The position numbers were made by a program, and so were the translations under genes. From Psococerastis gibbosa (lineage: Eukaryota; Arthropoda; Insecta; Psocodea; Psocidae): a stretch of DNA of 64,000 nt. This document shows, piece by piece, positions 1 through 12,500 of this stretch. Numbering within the stretch: the stretch's first letter is position 1; the number at the start of each line of letters is the position of its first letter. The notes under the pieces were generated by a model. That model had not been told where the DNA came from. It saw nothing but the letters and a program-made list of their open reading frames with translations, and did not search any database. The stretch spans positions 39,454,770-39,518,769 of the forward strand of contig OZ020484.1 of assembly GCA_963971405.1 (NCBI GenBank), written 5' to 3'.

Positions 1-537
1 AATGAACAATTGATAGCTACATGCACCTACAAGCTTTTGCACATAATTTGGACTGTACTATATAGGCTATGGTTTTTATTTATTTAGAAAACACTAACTT
101 CTCAATAAGAAACCGATTTCCAGCCAAGTTTGCACATCAATATTGAAGATTAAGTTGCAGTATATTCCTTAATGATAATATTAACAGGGTCCAAGATGGC
201 AATTGACCTAAGTTGAATGTATCGTATGTTGCTATTCGCTATAGAGTGGAATATACAGGTTAAATAGTACATTTGAGATTCACAAAAATCTTTTGAAACT
301 AATGCTAATACATTTTCCTCGAATTAACGGTTAAACTTTAATTAGCATTCAAAATCGTGTACAAGTACAGTGCTGACTTACAGTAGGTCTATCAAGTTTG
401 CCGCTGCTAAAAAATATTTATATGCATTCTAGTTCTAAATTCAAAAGTGACACTCAAATCTGAAAGCAGATTTAACTGAGAAATCTATTTTCTGATGATG
501 GACCATGCGCGAAAAGCTAAAAATCAAACATATTTAC
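1..537. other. Left edge, PCED1 intron sequence
   Basis: This lies beyond the donor at 538 on the minus strand. I saw no acceptor plus open frame that would continue PCED1, nor any repeat with a second copy in the window. Confidence 0.4.
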
Positions 538-3500
538 CAACGTGAGTAAGGATGAGATTTGTAATATGACGGACTCCGTAGGCATCCCAATGAATGCCAT
601 CACGCCTGCGTCTGCAAGCGATAATCATGCAATAAGTAAACATTGAATTGAATCGAAAGACTATTGTGAGATCGAATGTATGTTTGTCCAAAGACTGTCT
701 TAGAACCAGGAATGTTACCTATTGTTGCCTTCTTAAGAGTGTACAGCCTGTAGGAAATTGGCAACCCGAAATGTATTACTTTTAATTTGTTATTTAATTC
801 ACTAAGCATGTTATTAAAGATTTGGCTCATTGAAGTTGTAGAAGACTACTTCATGCATCATATAATAAGGAATTTTTAGTTTTCGAAATTGTAGTTTTTT
901 TTATAAAATCGCATTTACGTGAAAAGTTATTGTTTATAAAATATCTGCATGTTTATGAAAAAACTACAATTTCGAAAATTAAAAATATCTTATAATATGA
1001 TGCATGAAGTAGTCTTCTACAACTTTGATGAGCCAAATCTTTAATAACATGCTTAGTTAATTAAATAAAAAATAAAAAGGAATACATTTCGGGTTGCCAA
1101 TTTCCTACGGGCTGTACACTCTTAAGAGCTGCCAGTCTACCAATACTTCATGTGCATTCTGGAGTATTGGCAGCAAATCTTACTTACAATAATTTGAATG
1201 CCAATGTTCCTCATGAACAAACAGGCAAATTATAAATAAAATTACTGATATTCAATTCAGTCAGGAAACCTTTCTTAATTGTTTGCGGGAGCTACCAAAC
1301 GCCAAAGTAGTTGTTCTGAGAACCATAACCAGTCATTGGATACAATAAGAACTTGCCACGACTGCTGTAAGTTCCTCTACAATACAACTTTAATTAAGTT
1401 GTATAAAGAATAAAGTATAAGTACAAACAGATAGAGGTGTACGAATAAGAATCCTCCTGATTAAGAAACTAAGGCCACTGCCAAAAAGAGAGGAGTAGAA
1501 TCTAGGCTGATAGGCCGGGCTCGATTCGATCTGGAAACGTTTCGTCAACATCTAAGATTGTTCTTGACTTCGACTATGCGGCTTCATCATCGGCCGTGAA
1601 AGCCTTTAAAATCATAAAAATAGCTCTTGCCTGAAGCTGATATTCAGTACCAAGAAGGATCAGGTAAGGCGCCGATTCCACCGACCGGCTACTGGCTAGG
1701 GCTATTTACAAAAACAGTGACGTGGTAGCAGACATTCAAGACTTAGGCGGGGTTTCCACCGATCTCGCCTTGCAGAATTGACGGAAATGTTTATTTTCCT
1801 CTATGCCATAGTTAAAATTGATCAATGATCATACAGTAAAATCACAAACAAACAAACTAAAATTAAAAAATGGCGTCATGGGATATGTTAAGTACAAACA
1901 TTTTAAGAGGATATAATACGTAGGAAAAATTTCGGACAGACCACAGATGAAGATATGAAGAAAAAAAAACTAATATTTTTCTTAACTATTTAAGTTTCTA
2001 GTTTAAATGAAATGTATATTATTTAAAAATAATAGAGGCAATATAAAAATATTTAACAAAAACATTAATAATGTTCTGCTAATAAATAGTTAATTCTAGT
2101 GACACTATCTGGCAAAACAAAGATGACCCTGAGCCGACGGCTCACGGCTGTAAAGTGTAAACTGTAAAGGTAGGGGAGGCATCACCCCCTGCTGCTTCGC
2201 TGAATGGTCTTTATACCTGCGACCCGCCGGCTGCTAGACCCAGCCCAAGGAAGTAGGAACTCGGAAGATTTTATTCGAATCTCAGGATTGATTTTTGCTC
2301 CAGCAGTGGCGGGTGCACTGTTTCACACTACCAGTGGCGACTAAGTCATAATAACCAACTTTCTAAAATTTGTTGTTGCCTATTTTCGATAGACGTACTC
2401 AGCTAGATTGCTATACATTGGCGTAGTTAGGGGGGCATAGCGACCCCCAGGTACTTGTCAAGCCCCCCCCCAGGATGTTTGAGTAAATATAACAATTTAA
2501 AAACGTAATAAATAAATAAACGAATAATTGAAAATCCGAAAAAAAATTATCAGAGCATATCAATAATGTTTAAAAAATCACTGTAGCGCAAATATTCGAC
2601 CATTTTAATGCATTATGTTGGCTATTTTCCATTCGAAAACGAAGTCAAGTATGTAGAGTATCGAGTGTACTTTGACATGCCTTCTAACAGTGGTTTTTCG
2701 TTGCCTTCTGCATTTTTATGCCGTTGACTCTTCATTGAGTTCATTCACCTTCGGGGCCAACCCCATGACAAATGAGTACCTTAGTAGTGGTTGCTTATTT
2801 AGTGGCGGCAACTATTCGCCCCGTCACAAAGTCTACGTCGGGTTCTAGTGGCTTTCCCTAGACAAGCCTGCACCACCAGACTTGTTACCACACCCTCTGA
2901 TTATGCCGCTGCTTGGTCGGGGACTGCTTATGCGTTATATTCGCTATCTGCCACCTGTGACCCCACTAGTAGCCTGCAGCTCAGCCCTAGCACTAATAGA
3001 CTATACACAAATGAACTAAATAGAATAAATACAATTTACGAGGCAGTACGATAGGTTACAGAGAAATTAATTCAAAACAACATGACAGTAGGTACTATGC
3101 GTGGAACATTAGGCCACAACAAAGTAACTTACAATAAAAAGACGCCAGATGGGCGAAAGGGCGATGTGCAAGACTGTGGCAACCACCGACCTATAAAACT
3201 GCACTGCCATGCAATGAGGTGGATGGAAAGGGTGGTTGAGAGAAGACTCAGAGTTCTAATAAATGAGACCATCTCCAAAAACCAACTAGGATTCATGCCA
3301 GGTCGAGGAACTACAGATGGAATATACGACACATTGCAAGGACTCTGCTAGAAAAACATCGAGAAAAGAAAAAACCTGTTCATTGTGTTCGTGGACGTGG
3401 AAAAAGCCTATGATAGAATACCGAGAAGTTTAATCTGGGATGTGTTTGAAGAGAGACGAGTTCCGCAAAGCTATATAAGGCTAATAAAGAATATGTACGA

Positions 3501-6500
3501 GTGCGTAGTGCGGCAGGGGTCGGTTACACCTTCCCAGTAACTTATGGGTTGCATCAGGGGTCAACCTTGAACCGCTGTTGTTCGTTCTCATAATGGACGT
3601 AGTGACCAGGCAGATGCAAGGGCAAGCGCCAGAAAGCCTTCTCTTCGTTGATGATATCCTCCTGGTAGGAGACTCGCGAGAAGATGTCGAGAGTACTCTC
3701 AGACTGTGGGTGGAAACGGTGGAGCGCCAGGGGCTTAAAGTGAATCGCAAGAAAACAGAGTACATGGAATGCATAAGCCAGGAACCTGGATCGATAAAAG
3801 TAGATAACCAAAACCTAGAGAAGGCCAAGACATTCAAATATCTACGAGCAACGTTACGCGAGAATGGCGGCTGTGAAGACGATGTAAAAGTACGGGTAAC
3901 CTCAGGTTGGGCCAAGTGGCGAGATATGGCGGAGATCTTGAAGGATAGGAGAATGCCGAAAAATTCAAATCAAATTCCGCATATACGTACAAGCAAGCGG
4001 TGAGACCGTGTATGACCTACCGAGCGGAGTGCTGGCCATTGCGGAGGAGAAAGAGCAATTGCTGCATGTGGCTGGGATACGCATGTTGCGTTAATATCTG
4101 GGTTACAAATTAACAGGCAGGGGGAGAAACGAGGGCATCCGGGCGGAGATGCAAGTAGCACCGATCACCGATAAAGTCAGGGAACGAAGACTGGCGTGGT
4201 GGGGCCATACGTTAAGAAGAGAAGATGGACACCTGCTACAACGTGTAAGGGACTGCACGGTAGAGGGCCCAAGACCTATAGGACGACCGAGGATGTCCCT
4301 TGTAACGAAAGTGAGAGAGGACCACAGAACCTTCGGTCTCTCGCCGGATATGATTGATTCCAAAAACCGAAACACCTGGAAGAATAAGATCCGTGCCACT
4401 GACCCCGTGGGAGGGATGAGGCGCCGTAAAAAAAAAAAGGCCTGCATGGGTGTAAGCGACAAAAATAAATTTTTGATATAATGCAAACATGCTTTCCAAT
4501 TTGTAAATTAGTAGATAGACAATGTGTAATTTCATAGTAAATAATTTCCTCATGGATAAATTTCGGATGCCTAAGGGGGGGGGGGACATCTATATATTGA
4601 CAACCCCTTAAAACTCAATTGCATATTCTGGAACGAACAGACCATTACATTGTAACAGTAGTAACAATGACACGGCACGCAATGTATTGGAGCGTGATTT
4701 TTCCATAATATCTCCAAAAAATAATTTTTTGCACAGAAGCAAATATTTTTAGGAAAGCAACCTGTTTGGCTTTGTTACTCTATTGAACACCTAAAACATA
4801 CCTGAGGGTAGAATTCATCGACAGAAAGATTCCACTGAAATTTTTTTTTTTACCCCCAGAAGCAAACTACCAAGGGGCAAGCGACCCACTGCATTTTGTT
4901 AACATTAATAACGTTTTTGAGAATAACCCCCCCAAATAAAGTTAGCCCAAAATAGAAATGAAAATCATCTCGAGGTATGATTTTTGTAAGCCTACGTGCC
5001 AAATTTCACCAAAATCGACGGAATAGTTTGCCCGGAAATCGACAGATAGCCAGACATTTCGTAAAACCCACTTTTTGGGTTCCTGGGACATCAAAACGCT
5101 TAAATCCGCTGAAATGTTGACCGTCACAAAGCTTTCCTTATACTACGTGTAAATTGGAAAGCAAAAATTAAAATGCACGGTCATAGCCTAATGTTTAACA
5201 TAGAGAATCATATTTTTTGGCTTGCCTCACTGTGCCCCACAAAAGGCCGCGTGTTAATACCCAAGACTGCGGTGAAGTTCAAGGAAGTAAAATCAGACCA
5301 TTACTGTTTGTTCTCTTTATCAATGACCTGTTCTTGCTGGAATGTGTTAAGCATTTCTTTGCTGATATGCTGATCTACTTGGCGGGAAAAAACCTAGTAG
5401 AATTAACTTCGAAGATGAATGCGGAACTGAATTTCATTACTAGATGGTGTTTAATATTAAAAATCGAAGGCGATGGTTATTAGTTCGAGAGCTATGGAGT
5501 GTTTGGAAAAGTTGGTTCTTGGTGGTGATAGAATGGGTCAAATCCTTCAAGTATCTTGGAATACTCATTGATTCTCGCCTTACCTTAAATTTGAACTATG
5601 AGACGGTCACAAGTAAAACAAAATGCAAAATGTCGCTCCTTCGTAAGGTGTAATTCCTTCTACCATGTACCACTAAAGTCACTTTGTTCAACTCCTTAAT
5701 TCGGCCGCACTACAGCTACTGTATAACAGTGTTTTATCCGGCAAACTGCTCCGTGCTTGACGCTCTACAGAAGCTATGCCTATGCGTATTACCCTAAATA
5801 AACCTAGAGATGCCAGAAGGAACCGGGATGCAGAGGTGGCAGTCATGAGTCGAGGAATCTATTTTCTTCGAAGGCATGACATTTGTTTAAAATAGCCAAG
5901 GGTTTGCTTCCATCATATTTAAATTCCCTTGTCCACTCGGACGTCCATCAACACGCTACAAGATATTTTACAGGATTTGCACAAGTTTCGGCCACTGGCT
6001 CATACCCAAAGTAATTTTTTTGCAAATGGTGTAGTATACAATCGACTGAATCAAGCTATACGTGAGTGTGGAACAGTGTAGTCTTTTAAAAAGAAGGTAG
6101 GCGAAGAGCCGAAGAAGGTCGAGTGTATAACTTGAGCTGCAGTACAGCGGGAGCAGACATTTATTCGAGACATTAGGACCGAATTCAAATCAGCCTTTTG
6201 CTACCAAGCAACAACACAACAACCTGGCACGATTAGTAATTTCATGGCTTGAAATGCCACAGAACACTTGTTTTAAATTCATTTTACTCTTCTTGTTGTA
6301 CTCCGTTTTAGTCTTTCGTTTTGCCATGATGCTCACAACAGTAATTTAATCAAAATTGAACTTACAATTCACAGAACAAGATAATATTTGATTCAATTCA
6401 CGCACAAAAAGTATTTGTTTATTATTTACATTCGTGGCAGTATACTCGTTCACATTCGTGGCAGCAACAAGAGCGCTGCAAATGCGGCGGAATATCTCGG

Positions 6501-9500
6501 AACTACTGCGATACATTTTGGGGTGCAAAATATTATTTGGTTTCAGGTCCAATTGTAAACAAAAATAACAAATTTTTAAATATCATGGTTTTTATGGCAA
6601 AATCGTGGAAAATAGCACACTAATAATGTAGATATAGACCATTAGCTAATATTAACATGCAAAACATCTCTCTTCCACTGAAGGTAAGATTGCATTTTCC
6701 AGAACCCTTTCTGAATATTGCGCTATTTTGTAATTTTTTAATAAAATTCTGAGCCTTAAAATTAAAATTCCATCGCATGGAAAATCTATATTGATGTTTC
6801 ATGCTTCCAAGGAAGAGTGGCCGTTACAATTAACATAATTCTGGTGGGTCAAAACTCCAGAACCAAAGAGGTCTGAACAGCGATTTCGATAGCATATCCT
6901 CTTAATAGATTTCTATAAAAAGAAAAATTCTAATTTCCGTCAATGTCATTTGCATTCTGCAATGCGAGGTCGGTGGAAACCCCACCTAAGTCTGCTACCA
7001 CGTCACCGTTTTTGTAAATAGCCCTAGCCGGTCGGTGGAATGGGCGCCTAAAAGCCAACCTGTCAATGTGCAGAAGTAAGTGGTAGTGAAGATCTAGGAC
7101 ATCAAAGCCATGAGCGATAACTTCTTGGCGCACAAACAAATTCCCCTCCATTACTTCGAACCGTGCAGAATGTTGCATATACTCAATCTGTAAGGATTTC
7201 GCAATTACTGTTATCTCGGCATGTAAGAAACTTGGGCAGTAATAGTGACGGATGTAACAAGAAAATTGCGATCTTTCTATATTTACGTCATTATGTTTGT
7301 TTGTCCCAATGTTACAAACAGTACATAAATGTTTGTTATATATTATGTTGTTCTGTGGTTTGCTCTACTAGCAGTAGGTAGCACATGAAATTTTGTATTA
7401 AAGAAATGATCAGAATAGTTTGTAGAGTAGCGTAATCAAACGCTCGTTCGAGTCTCTTGGCGAAATCCACACACATCATAACTACGAGAAAATTTATTGT
7501 CCCTGCAGCCTGATCATGGCGATTATAATACCGGTATTTATTTAATCCCCTGGTATTAAAATTGTAAACAAACAAATTTTGAATAGTACTTTCCATTATA
7601 AAATTATCTTGTTTACATTTTTAATACCAGCAGCAGGGGATTAAATAAATACCCTAGGATTATAACTGTAAACAAACAAATTTTGAATAGCACTTTCCAT
7701 TATAAAATTATCATGTATATATTTTTAATACCAGGGGATTAAATAAATACCGGTATTATAATCGCCTCGATCAGGCTGCAGCAGGAGTAAACTAAGTAAA
7801 AACCATCGCTGTGGCATGACAACCCATATTAAGGGTCTAGGTCTGAGGAGTTAGTAAAACATCTTGAGCACTGCTTAATTTGGGAGATCGTGGTTCATAA
7901 TCAGGCCAAAATACAAAATTGCAATAGATTAAAAAAAACTAAAACATCAAACTAAGCAAATAAATAAACTTGTAAAAATATTTGGCGGGAAATTGGAACG
8001 TGCCCTACTCTATTATATTCTATTTTGCATCCTGAGTCTCTATTTTATCAATGATAGTGGAATATTCTTGTTAAGGTATAAGACTTTTCTGCCAGAGAAA
8101 GGGCCCCACACAATTCCGGCCCAGGGGCCCCTACAAGGATAAACCCGGCACTGTTCATAAATATGTTTTCCCTACCAATGAAGGTAAGACACCCATTAGT
8201 GTTGGAACATTTTTCCTTCTTTCAACATTATCATAATTTAAAAAAATATATATACCGTAATGTAGCCAGGGGAGTAGCTAAGGCATGATTTTTGGGGGAG
8301 GTGTGTCTATTTTGCCAACTCAAAAAACTTAAAATAGACCTACCAAAATAATAACTGGGATGATTAGGTAAGCGTTCTATTACATTGTATTACCATTACA
8401 TTATTACATAGGTGGGCAAATTCATGATTTTACCTAGGGCGGGTCCAGGACAGATTTTCGGAGGGGGCCATTCCGGGAAGTGTGCTTAAATTCTTATTCA
8501 TATTGCTATATTACGATTTTTCAGCAGTAAAATTATTTTATATTTTACTCGGGCCACATGCCCCCCCCCCCCCCCCTAGAGACCCGCCACTGGATTTTAC
8601 ACGCCGTTCTTTTAATTCAGCCTACAACTTAACTATGTTGCCCAAATTTAGTTGTGAAGCAAGTTCATTTCGCATTTCATAAGCATAAGATTTCCCAAGC
8701 GTGAATCTATCATTGTCGTTCTTAGATCGCTTTTTACCATTTTTAACTGGTTAAACGCTCTTTCATTTCTGATGGTGACGATAGACAAAACAAAGCCCTT
8801 GTTTATTTTTACAGTTTACGTAGCTGTATGAGTTGGATACTTGTGTCAATTAAAATTTGAATTTCTTGCGCCTTTTTCTAAGTTTGATACACCGAGTTGG
8901 CAAGTTGGTTACATAAGAATAAAACATTAGTAGAATCTTATTTTAAGCCAACTTTATTTAGTTTTTTTCTTTGTATGGAACTTTGTATGAACTCCAACTG
9001 AGCCAAGGCAAATTACCAACTTTCGCCAAAAACCAGAGCCTCCCCCTTCCCCTATAGCTACTCCCCTGAATGTATCTTCAGTGCAGTACCTGTTTAATAA
9101 CCAAAGCACCATAAATTGATGCGGAGAGAGGAGGGGTTGTCAACCAAATGACCAACGTTTCCGGAGGTAGGCAGCTTTTCATTAGCCGCATCAACTTAGG
9201 AATTTGTTGTTTGTATGCCGTCACACCTCCCGGTCCCCACCTATTTCATAAAAACAAATTATTAGCACGCTGAAATGACACAACTGAGCAATTTACAGCC
9301 ACGCAGCGTAGCAAAATTTCTTTGAAGAGGAAGCTTACCGTTGACACTGGCCCCCTCTGGATAACCACAAAATAGGTTTTGTTTATATTAATTATTTTAG
9401 TTAACCCTTAAGAGCAAACGGAACCCCCACATTCCATAAAATATCGATCGTAGAGTCATGAATGAGGTGTCATAACTAGGGAAAACATTCCTCAATGTTT

Positions 9501-12500
9501 TGATGTACATTATGTAGACGTCACTAACGCCGATTATTGAACTTGAATTGTGAAAAATAACGGTCACTGAGGATGTGAGGTCGATGAAGTTCCAAAACTG
9601 TGCCCAATTGGTGTTAGCCACGACCACATGCTATACATCAAAATGAAAAGAAACATTTCTACTACTTAAACAAAAAAACAAAAATTTAAAGTTTTAGAAA
9701 AACTTGTTATAACTACAACCCGAATTAGTAAAACCCAAATAATCGTTAAGAAATTAACTTTGTCTAAGAAACCCACGTGTGTTAGTAAAAAACCCTGAGC
9801 GCTTTCGGCAAGAACTGCCATCTACAGAGGGAAACCCACTAGCACAGTTACACCTTATCTGCGACTTGTGACTTGCCCAACCCTTGTGCAACTTGTGCAA
9901 ACCCCTGAGCCGGCTCCCAGCATGTTTTTTTTTTAAAGCATTTTGATACATGATATGCGTCTTTCTAACACAGATTGGCCACAATTATTGAATTTGACTT
10001 GTACAAAAAACGATTGGTGTGATAGTCCCGAGGAAGGTGTTCAAGAACTGTGGCCAATAATTGGTGTTAGTGAAGGTCATGTATTATATATCGAAGTGTA
10101 GATGTGAAACTTAGTACAAAAAGCAGGTAGTGGTGTTATCCAATTTGCTCTTAAAATGCCCCGCATAAGTTTTTGTTCCGACAGCTTAATATTGCGATTA
10201 AAAATATAAACAAGATAATTTTGGAATCGAAAGTGCTATTCAAAATTATTTTGTTTATAATATTTTTAACCCCAACAATAAATTAATACGGCAGAACAAG
10301 CAAAAGGTTTTTATAAAGATAACGGAACTCAACATTTACCACCAATAAAATCTTGTATAGGACGGCTCCAAATGGTAAGAATACGATTACCGGTATCTTC
10401 GGAAGAAAAAGCTTTGTCAACCTTCAGATTGGTAAAGATCGGCTCAGCACCATTACTGGATACAGGTCCTGTACTAGGAATTATAGGCCCCGCACATGGA
10501 TTGAAGACACTGTACTTGGAATTGACGGTTCTACATCTATACATAATTTAGGCAGGAACAAAATCGTGATAGCGATTATTAATTCTTACCTACAGATATC
10601 CCAAAGCAACGAGTTGATAATAACTAAATCTGGCGGTGGCGTTTTAGATGATGAAATCGCCTCAAACTTCGATTCAAGTCTACGGGTTGTACATCTGGTA
10701 ATGAACATAAATTCTACAGTAAAAACCTAAAACAGAAATAAAATCCAGATCCAGATTAAACATCTAGATAGATAAATAGAAAATCTGTGTATTTATCAAA
10801 ATTGGGTACAATATAAAATTACAAGCCGAAGCATGGAAGAGTGGCACATCAACCTAACAATAACGGTGATTATCTAAAATGTATATATACCGTATATAAA
10901 GTATATTGATCCAATTTCAATACAGTGTACACTACCTATACAATAAAATTATAACCCGCAAGGCTTCATTCAGCCCGTGTGCGGTTTCGCTTTTGGATAT
11001 GGCCTACATGTAATATTCAATCGCAATAGAAATAGTTAAATAATTATTGGTTAATCAATTCAGGTTAGTTGCATCAGTTTGCTACAATAGGTAGTTAGTA
11101 AATAGTTCATTCAGGTTAGTTAGTAACTTCTGTTCGCAGCCATGTCTAAATTTTTTTTAGGAAGGGGAAGTTTGTTGTAAAAATGTATACATGACCATGT
11201 AAAAATAATCAGACTATTGTCCTTATTATACTATAGAACTGTGGCCAGGTACAAGTTACAGGTTCGTTTATAAATAAATAAATAAATAAGCGTTTATTTG
11301 CAAACAGACAAAGTCCAATAATATGCAAATTAAAAATTAAAAAATTATCGTAAAAAAACAAAATAAAATATTCCTGTCAATATACGGTATTGTATTGTAT
11401 TTAAATTATTCTTAAGATCTTTAGGCCCTAAAACCACCCTTACTATACATGGAGTAAGGAGCCACAAATTTTATTATAAAAACAAAAAAGCAAAATACAT
11501 ATTTACATTATTATTAAATATTGTATTACACATTCATGACTGAAAAACTTTTATAAAATATAGGCTACGATTTTTTTTTTTTTTTTGTAATTAATCGCAT
11601 ACAAACAATTTAATTGTATGAATGTATCCGATTGACCTCTTCAGTCGCCTCTGTAGGTTAGTACCCGTGTTGAGTTACGACACGTCTCCGATCGTATGGC
11701 GTGTAAAGACTCACACAAGTGCAAGCACGTTGCCACCTGCCATCGAAGTCGATTTTAATTATTTCTTACATTTGGTCGGATAGTTGGAGTTCTACTGTTC
11801 TAGGTACCTACAACGTTTCAAACTAGTATAGGGTTATACAGCAGGTTTTCTATCTCAATCCCGTTTTCAAGAAAACCGGCCTATTCACCTAATTTACATC
11901 GCAATGAGCGGCAGCAAACAAATTGTTCATCTGCGGGTCAGTGCCGGGCCGAGATACTTTTGCGCTGGTGGCAAGATGAAGAATTTGTGCCCTCCAATAT
12001 ATTAATTTAGTCTTCTTCTTTTAATGCTTTTTTTGCGCCTTTTCAGTTACTTTTCCGTATTAACTTATTCCATTATTTCCAGTCTTCCTTATGCTCTTAG
12101 AGTTTTTTTTTTTCTGAGAGCGCTTCATACCCATAGGAAAATTTAATGTTTCCAGGGTTCAATTTTGCGCCCCTTGGGGCTGCGCCGTTGGCGCAGGCCC
12201 ACCTCGCCAATCCCTAGGCCCGGGTCTGCTGCTGGTCTACTATCGCGATTATTTTTAATCCTAATCTGGAATTAAAAATGTAAAGACAATTTTATAATGG
12301 AAAGTGCTATTCAAAATTATTTTGTTTACATTTTTAACCCTAATAATAATATATAATAAGCGGACCGCCCCCCCCCCCCTTGTTGCGCTACTGATACTTA
12401 TCGCCATAGTAGGCTGGTAGGTTTTAAGTACACGCCTAACCTCAAGCCTTAATTCAAATTGAAGACAAAACATTTCGTTTTCACGTCAACATCCTTCAAT

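Noticed and set aside
600-830. 76-codon minus-strand frame
   Set aside because: It joins the PCED1 intron and foldback arm in the wrong frame; the true exon is 538-611.
10353-10730. 125-codon plus-strand open frame
   Set aside because: It is antisense across two PCED1 exons whose family motifs and splice phases fit on the minus strand.
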